From Pseudomonadota bacterium (GTDB taxonomy: Bacteria > Pseudomonadota > Gammaproteobacteria > Xanthomonadales > Xanthomonadaceae): 64,000 bases of DNA. The translations under genes and the position numbers were made by a program. Shown piece by piece: positions 1-8,128 of the stretch. The notes under the pieces were generated by a model. That model saw only the letters and a list, made by a program, of their open reading frames with translations. It was not told the origin of the DNA and did no database searches. The stretch spans positions 682,001 through 746,000 of the forward strand of contig JAKACT010000001.1 in the NCBI GenBank assembly GCA_021821195.1, written 5' to 3'. Every line of letters begins with the position of its first letter. The stretch's first letter is position 1.

Positions 1-502
1 GGCCTTCGTGGATCACCTTGACCACCGGCGCCAGGCAGTTGGTCGTGCACGAGGCCGCGGACACGATGCGGTGCCGCGCGGGATCGAAGCGCTGGTGGTT
101 CACGCCCATGACCACGTCCAGCGCACCGGGCGACTTGACCGGCGCGGTCACCACCACCCGCTTCACGCCCTGGTCCAGGTACGGCTGCAGCACGTCGGGC
201 TTGCGGAACTTGCCGGAGGCCTCGATCACCACGTCGCACCCGGACCAGTCGGTGGCGGCCAGCTCCTTGTTGCGACTGACCGGGATGCGCACGCCATCGA
301 TGAGCAATGCATCGCCATCGGCGGTCGCCTCGCGCGCCCAACGCCCGTGCACCGAATCGAAATCCAGCAGGTGCGCCAGCGTCGCTGCATCGCCGGCCGG
401 GTCGTTGATGTGGACGAATTGCAGGTCGGGATTGCCCCAGGCCGCACGCAGGGTAAGGCGCCCCATGCGGCCGAAGCCGTTGATGCCAACGCGAATCACC
501 AT
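1..502 (-). CDS. Glyceraldehyde-3-phosphate dehydrogenase of an arsenic cluster (3' end outside window)
   Basis: This is the first 167 codons of a GAPDH. The N-terminus has the NAD-binding glycine loop GINGFGRMGR, and the catalytic-cysteine motif SAASCTTNC is present with Cys at about residue 152. The gene follows arsR, an ArsP-like permease and a small thioredoxin on the same strand, 10 bp after the thioredoxin stop. In arsenic loci a GAPDH of this kind makes 1-arseno-3-phosphoglycerate from arsenate, which ArsJ exports; arsJ would be expected beyond the left edge. An in-frame ATG six codons upstream (ATGGATGA, overlapping the previous stop) is an alternative start. The family is clear. The arsenic role is inferred from context, and a glycolytic paralogue is not excluded. 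Confidence 0.9.
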   Translation of the reverse strand, partial: MVIRVGINGFGRMGRLTLRAAWGNPDLQFVHINDPAGDAATLAHLLDFDSVHGRWAREATADGDALLIDGVRIPVSRNKELAATDWSGCDVVIEASGKFRKPDVLQPYLDQGVKRVVVTAPVKSPGALDVVMGVNHQRFDPARHRIVSAASCTTNCLAPVVKVIHEG

Positions 503-512
503 GTCCTTGTCC

Positions 513-773
513 TCATCCATTGCCATGCGATCCAGCGTCATGGGCCAGGATCAGGTCTTCGATCGACTTCGGCGCCAGCACCCGCCCGGTGGAGACGACG
601 ACATCATCGATTGCGAGCCCGGGGGTGGACATCACCCCGAGCATCGCGATTTCGGCGAAGTCGGTGACTTTCACGATCTCCGCATCGCGGCCCATGTTGT
701 CGAGGGCACGCCGCGTGTTGTCGGCCAGCATGATGCACTTGGAGCAGCCGGATCCCAGAATCTTGATGCGCAT
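513..773 (-). CDS. Small thioredoxin-fold protein (redox-active disulfide protein family)
   Basis: This 86-residue protein opens with a beta strand followed by GSGCSKC, so a CxxC redox pair sits at about residues 10-13, and later has the cis-proline segment STPGLAID. That matches the short thioredoxin-like family (about 80 aa) often encoded beside ArsP/DUF318 permeases. It starts 14 bp after the permease stop and ends 10 bp before the GAPDH, so it is an internal member of the ars operon. A likely job is thiol redox or metalloid handling for the permease; that is inference from context. The ATG at 773 is the only start that leaves the canonical short N-terminus. Confidence 0.85.
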   Translation of the reverse strand: MRIKILGSGCSKCIMLADNTRRALDNMGRDAEIVKVTDFAEIAMLGVMSTPGLAIDDVVVSTGRVLAPKSIEDLILAHDAGSHGNG

Positions 774-787
774 GGTGCCGTCCTCGG

Positions 788-1789
788 TCAGGTGAAAAAA
801 GATGCGGTGGCGTTGAACAGCAGGCCGATCACGACGATGCCGGCAACGACGATGGCGAAGAAGGTGGCCAGCAGCCGCGCCTTGACCACCCGCTTGAGCA
901 TGATCAGCGAGGGCAGCGACAGCGCGGTGACCGCCATCATGAAAGCAAGCACGGTGCCCAGCCCGACGCCCTTTCCGGTAAGCGCCTCGGCGATCGGCAA
1001 CGTGCCGAAGATGTCCGCGTACACGGGTACGCCGGCCAGCACTGCCACCGGCACCGCCCACCACTTGTCCTGGCCCAGCAGCGTGGTGATCACGTCTTGC
1101 GGGATCCAGTTGTGGATTGCGGCGCCGATGCCTACGCCGACCAGCACGTACAGCCATACCCGGCGCACGATCTCGGTGACCTGGTCCCGCGCATAGGCTC
1201 CACGCTCACGCCGGCTCATTGCCTGCGGCGCCACGCCCACCGCCGGCACGCGGGTCACGAAAGCCTCAATCTCCCCATCCATCCGCAACGCGCCGATCAG
1301 GGTGCCCCCCGCCACCGCCAGCACAATGCCAACGACGACGTAGGCGATCGCCACCGTCCAGTTGAAGACACTGGCCAGCAGGATCATCGAAGCCAGATCC
1401 ACCAGCGGCGAGGAGATCAGGAACGAGAACGTGACCCCCAACGGCAAGCCTGCGCTGGTGAAGCCGATGAACAGCGGGATCGACGAGCAGGAACAAAACG
1501 GCGTCACCGTACCCAGCAGCGCGCCCACCGTATTCGCCTTGACCCCGCGCATGCCGCCCAGGATCCGGCGCGTGCGTTCCGGCGGGAAATGGCTCTGGAT
1601 CCATGACACCGCGAAGATCAGGACCGCCAGCAGCAGGAAGATCTTGATCGTGTCGTAGATGAAGAAGTGCACGGTGCCGCCGACGCGGCCCGTGGCATCC
1701 ATCCCCGCGCGCCCCAGCAGCCATGCCACCAGGTCGGACAGCCATTGCATCCGCAGCAGTTGCTCGTTGAGCCAGCGCAGGAGTTCCAT
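788..1789 (-). CDS. ArsP/DUF318-family permease
   Basis: This 333-residue polytopic membrane protein has about eight hydrophobic segments and the family hallmark TPFCSCSSIPLFIGF after the second or third segment. Further conserved stretches are SSPLVDLAS and GVPVYADIFGTLPIAEAL. DUF318/ArsP permeases export organoarsenicals such as trivalent methylarsenite; the exact substrate here cannot be read from sequence. The ATG at 1789 was chosen because it overlaps the arsR stop by one base (TGATG), which implies translational coupling. Extending upstream would add only Arg- and Cys-rich residues that belong to arsR in another frame. The product would sit in the inner membrane. Confidence 0.88.
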   Translation of the reverse strand: MELLRWLNEQLLRMQWLSDLVAWLLGRAGMDATGRVGGTVHFFIYDTIKIFLLLAVLIFAVSWIQSHFPPERTRRILGGMRGVKANTVGALLGTVTPFCSCSSIPLFIGFTSAGLPLGVTFSFLISSPLVDLASMILLASVFNWTVAIAYVVVGIVLAVAGGTLIGALRMDGEIEAFVTRVPAVGVAPQAMSRRERGAYARDQVTEIVRRVWLYVLVGVGIGAAIHNWIPQDVITTLLGQDKWWAVPVAVLAGVPVYADIFGTLPIAEALTGKGVGLGTVLAFMMAVTALSLPSLIMLKRVVKARLLATFFAIVVAGIVVIGLLFNATASFFT

Positions 1790-2151
1790 CAGGACGCGCA
1801 CCTGGCGCCTGTAGACCGCGGCGTCTCCTGCGCCCGTTCGCCGGCAACCGGGGCACACTGCGAAGTGTCGCCGCCACAGCAGTTGCGGGTGAGGAAGGCG
1901 ATGAGTTCGGCCATCTGCTGGAAGTCGGCGCTGTAGCGAATGGACCGGCCCAACTGCTCGCCGCGGATCAGCCCGGCGGCGCTCAGTTCCTTCAAGTGGA
2001 ACGACAGGGTGGCCCCGGGCAGCGACAGCGCCTCGGCGATGTCGCCAGCCTTGCGACCTTCCGGCCCCGCCTCGACGAGGAGCCGGAATACCGAAAGCCG
2101 GGTGGCCTGGCCGAGTGCCGCCAAGGCAAGGGTTGCGTCTTTCATTTCCAT
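1789..2151 (-). CDS. arsR: ArsR-family metalloregulatory repressor
   Basis: The 120-residue protein has a winged helix-turn-helix (recognition region LSLPGATLSFHLKELSAAG, residues about 42-60). The N-terminal helix reads ALAALGQATRLSVFRLL and lacks the CxC site of E. coli ArsR. Instead, a C-terminal NCC...C cluster is present (Cys91, Cys92, Cys99), resembling the three-cysteine As(III) site described for the Acidithiobacillus ferrooxidans-type ArsR. It heads the operon permease-thioredoxin-GAPDH and overlaps the permease start by one base. It is separated by only 41 bp from a divergent ATP-grasp-like gene, so one operator could control both. An internal ATG at 2145 is an alternative start. 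Confidence 0.93.
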   Translation of the reverse strand: MEMKDATLALAALGQATRLSVFRLLVEAGPEGRKAGDIAEALSLPGATLSFHLKELSAAGLIRGEQLGRSIRYSADFQQMAELIAFLTRNCCGGDTSQCAPVAGERAQETPRSTGARCAS

Positions 2152-2157
2152 TTTTCT

Positions 2158-2163
2158 AGAATA
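2158..2163 (-). promoter_or_regulatory. Probable -10 box of arsR, leaderless arrangement
   Basis: TATTCT on the minus strand ends 6 nt before the arsR ATG, which leaves no room for a leader or Shine-Dalgarno sequence. The surrounding A/T-rich segment includes the palindrome TTCTAGAA and would be a natural ArsR operator overlapping the promoter. The assignment is by pattern only. Confidence 0.45.
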
Positions 2164-2192
2164 TTGGAATACACGAATCGTAGCAACCCGCC

Positions 2193-3722
2193 ATGACAGA
2201 AATGCGACAGCCCGACACTGCACCGCCAGCCACGGGCATCGCCGTTCCGGAGTGGCCGGGACGAGGTTGCGCGGCAGCGTCCACCCGCCCCCCTGCCGAC
2301 GCGGCCACCCTCGGCTGCAGCCGGGCGACGCCCGCGTTCGGAGCGGCGAATGGCGGCCGCGGCAACGGCGCGGACAATGCGCCCCTTACCCCCAGCGAGC
2401 GCCTCAATGCCGCCTGCTTTTGCGTAGGGCTGGATGCAGACGCGCTGCGCGAGGCGATCGAAGCGGCCAGCCCCCAACCCGGATTCCTGGCGCTGTTGCA
2501 GGAGCGCTGCCCCTATGCGTTCGCGGCACGCCCGGTGTTCGTCTCTGCGCAGCAGGCAGCCCGGATCCCTGCACTGGTCGACGCGATCGAATCGGTGGTG
2601 GCGCTACCCGCCTACCAAGCCGAAGTACTGGCGCGCGCGTCTGCCATCGCAGGCCACCAGCCGGGCGCAAGCGGGGTGTTCTTCGGTTACGACTTCCATG
2701 TCGGCAGCACCGGCATGGGCCTCATCGAAATCAACACCAACGCTGGCGGCGGCATGCTCAACGTACTGCTTGCCCGCGCCCAGCGCGCGTGTTGCGCGCC
2801 GGTGCAGGGCCTGCTGCCGGCCGCCGCCACGGTGGAGGCATTCGAGGCGGCCATCGTGGCCATGTTCCACAACGAATGGGCGCAGAGCGGAAGAACCGGG
2901 CCGCTGCGCACCATCGCAATCGTGGATGAGCACCCCGAGGCGCAATACCTGTACCCGGAGTTCCTGCTGTTCAAGCAGCTGTTCGAGGCCAACGGGCTGC
3001 GCGCAATCATCGCCGCGCCGGAGGCGCTGCAGTTGCGCGAAGGAGTGCTGTACTGCGGCGCCGAAGCGATCGACCTGGTCTACAACCGGCTCACCGACTT
3101 CTACTTCGAAGCACCCACCAGTGCGGTCCTGCGCACGGCATACTTGTCCGACGCCGCGGTGGTGACGCCCCACCCCCGCGCGCATGCGCTGTATGCGGAC
3201 AAGCGCAACCTCGCCCTGCTTTCCGATCCCGCCCAGTTGCATCACCTGGGCGTGCCCGAGGCTACGCAGGCGGTGCTGCTGGCCCACATCCCGCGCACCG
3301 AGATCGTGACCGCCGCCAACGCCGACCACCTGTGGGGCGAGCGCAAGCGGCTCTTCTTCAAGCCGTTCGCGGGATTCGGGAGCCGCGCCGCGTACCGCGG
3401 CGACAAGCTCACCCGGCGCGTATGGCAGGAGATCGCCGGCGGGGGTTACATCGCACAGGCGCTGGTCGCGCCCGGCGAGCGCATGCTGTCGGAACACGAT
3501 GCCGCGCAGGCACTGAAGTTCGACCTGCGCGAATACGTCTACCGGGGGCAGGTGCAGTGGACCGCGGCCAGGCTGTACCAGGGGCAGACCACCAACTTCC
3601 GCACCCCCGGCGGTGGGTTCGCCCCGGTCTACGAAACGCCAGACGCTTGCGTGGATGCGCTGGGAACCGCGATGCCGGGTGACTGCGGCGGCGTGGGCTG
3701 CACGCTTCAGGAAGCGCGCTGA
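2193..3722 (+). CDS. Unnamed ATP-grasp-like protein divergent from arsR
   Basis: This 509-residue protein has no signal peptide. I do not recognise a named family, but the second half reads like an ATP-grasp fold. It has a linker with YADKRNLALL, a lysine plus glycine-loop segment FFKPFAGFGSRAAYRG, a strand ending YIAQALVAPGE, and an acidic/Arg segment FDLREYVYRGQVQW followed by NFRTPGGGFAPV. Upstream are GMGLIEINTNAGGG and DLVYNRLTDFYFE, reminiscent of glutathionylspermidine synthase-like or circularly permuted ATP-grasp enzymes. The first 60 residues are low-complexity and may not be translated, but no later ATG precedes the conserved part. The gene is 41 bp from arsR, so co-regulation by metalloid is plausible. 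Substrate is unknown. Confidence 0.7.
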   Translation: MTEMRQPDTAPPATGIAVPEWPGRGCAAASTRPPADAATLGCSRATPAFGAANGGRGNGADNAPLTPSERLNAACFCVGLDADALREAIEAASPQPGFLALLQERCPYAFAARPVFVSAQQAARIPALVDAIESVVALPAYQAEVLARASAIAGHQPGASGVFFGYDFHVGSTGMGLIEINTNAGGGMLNVLLARAQRACCAPVQGLLPAAATVEAFEAAIVAMFHNEWAQSGRTGPLRTIAIVDEHPEAQYLYPEFLLFKQLFEANGLRAIIAAPEALQLREGVLYCGAEAIDLVYNRLTDFYFEAPTSAVLRTAYLSDAAVVTPHPRAHALYADKRNLALLSDPAQLHHLGVPEATQAVLLAHIPRTEIVTAANADHLWGERKRLFFKPFAGFGSRAAYRGDKLTRRVWQEIAGGGYIAQALVAPGERMLSEHDAAQALKFDLREYVYRGQVQWTAARLYQGQTTNFRTPGGGFAPVYETPDACVDALGTAMPGDCGGVGCTLQEAR

Positions 3723-3760
3723 AGCGAACCAAGATCGTCAGCGCCGTCCAGATCGACGCC

Positions 3761-4414
3761 TCAGGCTGCCCCGGCGGCGATTTCCCGCAGCGCGCGCTCG
3801 AACACCTCCGGCGGCTGGCCGCCGGAAACCAGGTGCTTCCGCTCCACGATCACCGCCGGCACGCTGCTGATGCCCAGGCCCTGGAAGAACTTCTCCGCGT
3901 CGCGCACGGCATCGGCGAACTCGCCACCTGCCAGCACCGCGCCTGCCCGCTCCGCATCGAGGCCGACACCAGCGGCCACGTCCGCGAGCACCGCGTGGTC
4001 GCTGATATCGCGGCCTTCGCTGAAGTTGGCCACCAGCAGCGCCCGCTTCAGCGGCAGCTGACGATCCGGGGCCTCCGCCGCCGCCCAGTGCAGCAGGCGG
4101 TGCGCATCGAACGTGTTCCAGGTGCGGCTGCGGGCGTTGAAGTCGAAGCTGAAGCCCAGCTCGGCGCCGCGGTCGCGGATTCGCGCCTGGTTTTCCGCCA
4201 GCTGCGCGTCGCTCATGCCGTACTTGCGCTTGAGGTTGTCGGCAACGTCCATGCCGTCGGCCGGCATGTTCGGGTCCAGCTCGAACGGCTGGAAATGGAT
4301 CTCCGCCTCCACCTCGCCCTGCAGCTGGCGCAGCGCCTGCTCCAGCGAAGCCAGGCCCACCGCGCACCACGGGCAGACCACGTCGGACACGAAATCGATG
4401 CGCAGCTTGGTCAT
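3761..4414 (-). CDS. DsbA-family oxidoreductase, FrnE-like
   Basis: The 217-residue protein begins MTKLRIDFVSDVVCPWC, placing a CPWC redox motif at residues 14-17, as in FrnE/HCCA-type DsbA-fold proteins (about 210-220 aa). The cis-proline region GISSVPAVIVERKHLVSGGQ is at about residues 180-200. It has no signal peptide, so it should be cytoplasmic, unlike periplasmic DsbA. FrnE proteins act as thiol-disulfide oxidoreductases or isomerases, often in oxidative-stress contexts. The start at 4414 gives the canonical N-terminus; upstream extension is Ala/Ser-rich and unlikely. It is convergent with the ATP-grasp gene on its left. Confidence 0.9.
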   Translation of the reverse strand: MTKLRIDFVSDVVCPWCAVGLASLEQALRQLQGEVEAEIHFQPFELDPNMPADGMDVADNLKRKYGMSDAQLAENQARIRDRGAELGFSFDFNARSRTWNTFDAHRLLHWAAAEAPDRQLPLKRALLVANFSEGRDISDHAVLADVAAGVGLDAERAGAVLAGGEFADAVRDAEKFFQGLGISSVPAVIVERKHLVSGGQPPEVFERALREIAAGAA

Positions 4415-4498
4415 TGCGGAATCCTTGGACGAAAGAAGCGCAGAGTGCCACGCCGTCGCCGCGGCTTCACCGCCTGCGCTGCAACGCACTGTCGCGGC

Positions 4499-5398
4499 TC
4501 AATTGCCGGCGTGCGTCCACTCCCGCAGCGCCTGCGCGAAACCCGCGCCCTGCGCAGGATCCACGCCGAGGTAGAAGTCCGGCTCGATCAACTCCGCCTC
4601 CATCAGCAGCCAGCGACCGTCGGCATCCGGCAGCATGTCGATGCGCGCATACAGCAACGGCTCGCCAACGGCGTCCAGCACCTGCCGTGCCAGCGCCAGC
4701 GCCCCGGCCGGCGGTGCCGGCACCAGTGCGTACCGGCCACCGAATTCCTCCTGGATGCGGAACTCGCCAGCCGCCGGCCGCTTGTTCACCGCGTGACTCA
4801 GGCGCCCTCCGAAATACAGCAACGAGGTTTCGCCCAGCGTTTCGATGGTCGACAGGTAAGGCTGCAGCAGCATCGGCATGGGCTCCGCCGCATCGACGAC
4901 ATCGCCACGGCGCAACCGGCGCGTCCTCCACGCACCGCCGGAGATCGCCGGCTTGGCGATCAGCTCGTCCGCACCGGTGTCGGCGAATGCCTGTTCGACC
5001 GCTGCCTGCGACAGCGCATCCACGAACGCGGTGGGCGGGATCGCCACGCCGCGCGCCGCCAGCTCGCGCAGGTAGCGCTTGTCGGTATTCCACGCCAGCA
5101 CCTTGGCCGGATTGGCCAGCGGCAGGCCCTCACGCTGCCAGGTGGCGCAGGCGCGCTGCCAGCGCGCGGCGTCGTGATGGTAGCCCCAGGCCAGCAGCGG
5201 CAGCACGCAGGCGTAGCCGCGCAGGCCCGATGCATCGTCCACGTGCGCCGTCCACGGCGTCGGCGTGGCCTCGATGCCGGCGCCGTCCAGCGCGCGCTGC
5301 AGGCGTGCCAGTACCTTCGGCCAAAGATCGGGATAGGCGGTTTCCGCCGGATCGGGAGTGAGGATGGCGATGCGATCCCCGCGGCGATTCGGGATCAT
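4499..5398 (-). CDS. ATP-grasp domain protein, RimK/glutathione synthetase-like
   Basis: This 299-residue protein has ATP-grasp features in order. A pre-ATP-grasp domain (residues 1-100) is followed by NTDKRYLRELAARGV and by ELIAKPAISGGAWRTRRL, the lysine and glycine-rich ATP loop. The C-terminal RIDMLPDADGRWLLMEAELIEPDFYL supplies Mg-binding acidic residues, including E-x-E. It resembles uncharacterised RimK-like ligases of about 300 aa. It overlaps the preceding 72-residue gene by 4 bp (ATGA), so the two are translationally coupled. Neither substrate nor pathway can be assigned from the sequence. Confidence 0.85.
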   Translation of the reverse strand: MIPNRRGDRIAILTPDPAETAYPDLWPKVLARLQRALDGAGIEATPTPWTAHVDDASGLRGYACVLPLLAWGYHHDAARWQRACATWQREGLPLANPAKVLAWNTDKRYLRELAARGVAIPPTAFVDALSQAAVEQAFADTGADELIAKPAISGGAWRTRRLRRGDVVDAAEPMPMLLQPYLSTIETLGETSLLYFGGRLSHAVNKRPAAGEFRIQEEFGGRYALVPAPPAGALALARQVLDAVGEPLLYARIDMLPDADGRWLLMEAELIEPDFYLGVDPAQGAGFAQALREWTHAGN

Positions 5399-5613
5399 GC
5401 CCGCAGGCCAGCCAGCACTTCCGAAACGTTCAGGCCAAGCTCGAGTTGCAAACGCACGTACTCGCGCTCCTTGCGCGACAGCGGGCGCCCCATCTCCAGG
5501 CGCACGTCTTCCGCCTGCAGGATGCGCATGATGCGAGGCAGGGCCGAACCGATGGCGTCGGCGCCATAGCCGGCCTCGCGGAGGGCGGCCTTGATCAGGG
5601 TTTCAGCGTCCAT
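5395..5613 (-). CDS. Small conserved-looking protein coupled to the ATP-grasp gene
   Basis: This is a 72-residue, charged, probably all-helical cytoplasmic protein (MDAETLIKAALREAGYGADAI..., ending LNVSEVLAGLRA). I do not recognise a family. Its stop overlaps the ATP-grasp start as ATGA, which strongly suggests that the pair function together or share expression. The ATG at 5613 was preferred over a longer upstream frame because the extension is Ala/Gly-rich and crosses the intergenic space towards hutU. The function is unknown. Confidence 0.65.
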   Translation of the reverse strand: MDAETLIKAALREAGYGADAIGSALPRIMRILQAEDVRLEMGRPLSRKEREYVRLQLELGLNVSEVLAGLRA

Positions 5614-5696
5614 GGCACATCCGATGGGTTTGGAAACGCCGCATTGTGCGCCCTGCAGCGGGAACGCGAGGATTGCCTCATCGTTCCCGGCGGGAC

Positions 5697-7367
5697 TCAC
5701 AGCATCGGCAGCTTCAGCCCTTGTTCCTCCGCGCACTGCCGTGCGATTTCATAGCCCGCATCCGCATGCCGCATGACGCCGGTGCCAGGGTCGTTCCACA
5801 GCACGCGGGCGATGCGTTTGTCGGCGGCTTCGCTGCCGTCGCAGACGATGACCACGCCCGAATGCTGCGAATAGCCCATGCCGACGCCACCGCCGTGGTG
5901 CAGGCTCACCCAGGTCGCGCCGCCGGCGACGTTGAGCATGGCGTTGAGCAGCGGCCAGTCGGAGACGGCATCGGAACCGTCGCGCATGGATTCGGTTTCG
6001 CGGTTGGGCGAGGCCACGCTGCCGGAATCCAGATGGTCGCGGCCGATCACCACCGGCGCCTTCAGCTCGCCGTTGCGCACCATTTCGTTGAACGCCAGGC
6101 CCAGCTTGTGGCGCAGGCCCAGGCCCACCCAGCAGATGCGTGCCGGCAGGCCCTGGAAGCTGATGCGCTCGCGCGCCATGTCCAGCCAGTTGTGCAGGTG
6201 GGCATCGTCCGGGATCAGTTCCTTGACCTTGGCGTCGGTCTTGTAGATGTCTTCCGGATCGCCACTCAGCGCCACCCACCGGAACGGACCGACGCCGCGG
6301 CAGAACAGCGGGCGCACGTAGGCGGGCACGAAGCCAGGGAAGGCGAAGGCGTTTGCGCAGCCGACATCGAACGCCATCTGGCGGATGTTGTTGCCATAGT
6401 CCACGGTCGGGATGCCCTGCGCATGGAAGGCCAGCATCGCTTCCACGTGCACGCGCATCGACTGCTTGGCGGCATCGCGCACCTGTTCCGGGTTCGCCTT
6501 CTGTTCGGCCAGCCACTGTTCCACCGTCCAGCCGATCGGCAGGTAACCGTGCACCGGGTCGTGCGCGCTGGTCTGGTCGGTCACGCAGTCGGGGCGCACG
6601 CCGCGCTTCACCAGCTCCGGCAGGATTTCCGCGGCGTTGCCCAAGAGCGCAATCGACTTGGCTTCGCCGGCCGCGGTGTATTTGGCGATGCGGGCCAGCG
6701 CATCGTCGATGTCGCTGGCCTGCTCGTCGACGTAGCGCGTCTTCAGGCGGAAGTCGATGCTGCTCTGGCGGCATTCGATGGTGAGGCTGCAGGCGCCGGC
6801 CAGCGAGGCCGCCAGCGGCTGCGCGCCGCCCATGCCGCCGAGGCCGGCGGTCAGGATCCACTTGCCCCTGAGCGAACCGCCGTAGTGCTGGCGGCCCATC
6901 TCCACGAAGGTCTCGTAGGTGCCCTGCACGATGCCCTGGCTGCCGATGTAGATCCAGCTGCCGGCGGTCATCTGGCCGTACATCATCAGGCCCTTCTTAT
7001 CGAGCTCGTTGAAGTGCTCCCAGTTGGCCCAGTGCGGCACCAGGTTGGAGTTGGCGATCAGCACGCGCGGCGCATCGGCATGGGTGGGGAACACGCCGAC
7101 CGGCTTGCCCGACTGCACCAGCAGGGTTTCGTCGTCGCCGAGGGTTTTCAGGGTTTCGATGATCCTGTCGTAGCAGTCCCAGTCGCGGGCGGCGCGCCCG
7201 ATGCCGCCGTACACCACCAGCGAGGCCGGGTCCTCCGCCACCTCCGCGTCCAGGTTGTTCTGCAGCATCCGGAACGGCGCCTCGGTCAGCCAGCTCCGGC
7301 AGTTGAGCTGGTTGCCGCGCGGGGCGCGGATCGAACGGGACGGATCATGGCGGTTGCTGGCGGTCAT
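5697..7367 (-). CDS. hutU: Urocanate hydratase
   Basis: The 556-residue length is exactly typical for urocanase, the second step of histidine degradation (urocanate to 4-imidazolone-5-propionate, tightly bound NAD+ as electrophile). Recognisable segments include [17 protein letters not shown] near the start, [16 protein letters not shown], the dinucleotide loop [12 protein letters not shown], and [17 protein letters not shown] near the C-terminus. The ATG at 7367 gives the usual short N-terminus. hutI and hutG lie 2.6-5 kb to the right, but neither hutH nor hutC is in the window. The gene is divergent from a TetR regulator with a 137-bp shared spacer. Confidence 0.97.
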   Translation of the reverse strand: MTASNRHDPSRSIRAPRGNQLNCRSWLTEAPFRMLQNNLDAEVAEDPASLVVYGGIGRAARDWDCYDRIIETLKTLGDDETLLVQSGKPVGVFPTHADAPRVLIANSNLVPHWANWEHFNELDKKGLMMYGQMTAGSWIYIGSQGIVQGTYETFVEMGRQHYGGSLRGKWILTAGLGGMGGAQPLAASLAGACSLTIECRQSSIDFRLKTRYVDEQASDIDDALARIAKYTAAGEAKSIALLGNAAEILPELVKRGVRPDCVTDQTSAHDPVHGYLPIGWTVEQWLAEQKANPEQVRDAAKQSMRVHVEAMLAFHAQGIPTVDYGNNIRQMAFDVGCANAFAFPGFVPAYVRPLFCRGVGPFRWVALSGDPEDIYKTDAKVKELIPDDAHLHNWLDMARERISFQGLPARICWVGLGLRHKLGLAFNEMVRNGELKAPVVIGRDHLDSGSVASPNRETESMRDGSDAVSDWPLLNAMLNVAGGATWVSLHHGGGVGMGYSQHSGVVIVCDGSEAADKRIARVLWNDPGTGVMRHADAGYEIARQCAEEQGLKLPML

Positions 7368-7488
7368 GGCGCGCTCCAACGACGGAATGGGGATGGCGAA
7401 AAGTCTGCGCCGCCTCCGCGCGCCTCGCCAGCGCGCAGGCCGCGGTTTCACCGGTTTTCGGCCCCGGTTTGCGCAAATTCGTTTGCTT

Positions 7489-7505
7489 TGTTTACGCTGT
7501 AAACA
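7489..7505. promoter_or_regulatory. Inverted repeat overlapping the tetR start, probable autoregulatory operator
   Basis: TGTTTAC-GCT-GTAAACA is a perfect 7-bp inverted repeat with a 3-bp spacer, and it ends on the A of the tetR ATG. Operators of TetR-family proteins commonly look like this and sit at their own gene. Repression would block initiation directly, and hutU on the other side could also be affected. Confidence 0.65.
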
Positions 7506-8086
7506 TGGCCCGCCCCGATACCGCCGCCCGCATCCTCAACGCCGCGCGCGCGCTGTTCGAGCGCGAGGGCGCAGACAGCGTCAGCATGCGCAAGGTGGCG
7601 GACGCGGTGGGCATCACCCCGACCGCGATCTACCGGCATTTCCCCAGCCGCGAGGCGCTGCTGGAAAGGATCAGCGACGACAGCTTCGACGAGATCGCCC
7701 GCCACTGGGACGCGCACCGCCAGGCCAGGGACCCGGTCGCGCGCCTGCTGGCGACCCAGCAGATCTATCTCGACTACGCGCTGGCCTATCCGCACCTGTT
7801 CGACCACGCCTTCCTGGCCCGTCGCCGCAACGCGCGGCGCTTCCCCGAAGACTTCATCGCCGCGCAATCGCCCACTGCCAACGTGATGCACGAAGCAGTG
7901 GTGGAGGCACAGGCGCGCGGGCAACTGCGCGCGGGCGATGCCTGGGCGCTCACCATGACCGTGTGGGCGCATGCGCACGGCTTGATCGCACTGCAGCGCG
8001 CCGGCCGCTTCAGCTTCGACGAGGCCGGTTTCCGCGCCTTCTTCACCACCTCCCTGCACCACCTGCTGGACGGGTTGCGCCGCTGA
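7505..8086 (+). CDS. TetR/AcrR-family transcriptional regulator
   Basis: The 193-residue protein has an N-terminal TetR helix-turn-helix: [16 protein letters not shown], then [27 protein letters not shown] (residues about 10-55). The C-terminal ligand-binding domain resembles the TetR_C group that includes AFHTTSL-like ends (here [13 protein letters not shown]). The ATG at 7505 is chosen because it gives a standard N-terminus, and a perfect palindrome abuts it. The ligand is unknown. Target candidates are its own gene, the divergent hutU and the downstream phosphodiesterase gene 42 bp away. Confidence 0.9.
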   Translation: MARPDTAARILNAARALFEREGADSVSMRKVADAVGITPTAIYRHFPSREALLERISDDSFDEIARHWDAHRQARDPVARLLATQQIYLDYALAYPHLFDHAFLARRRNARRFPEDFIAAQSPTANVMHEAVVEAQARGQLRAGDAWALTMTVWAHAHGLIALQRAGRFSFDEAGFRAFFTTSLHHLLDGLRR

Positions 8087-8115
8087 GCGCGCGATCAACC
8101 GCCATCCGGCTTCGC

Positions 8116-8121
8116 TATCAT
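8116..8121 (+). promoter_or_regulatory. Probable -10 box, leaderless start for the phosphodiesterase gene
   Basis: TATCAT ends 7 nt before the ATG at 8129, so transcription would begin at or within a base or two of the start codon. The GAAGG that directly abuts the ATG is too close to act as a ribosome binding site. Confidence 0.4.
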
Positions 8122-8128
8122 CCGAAGG

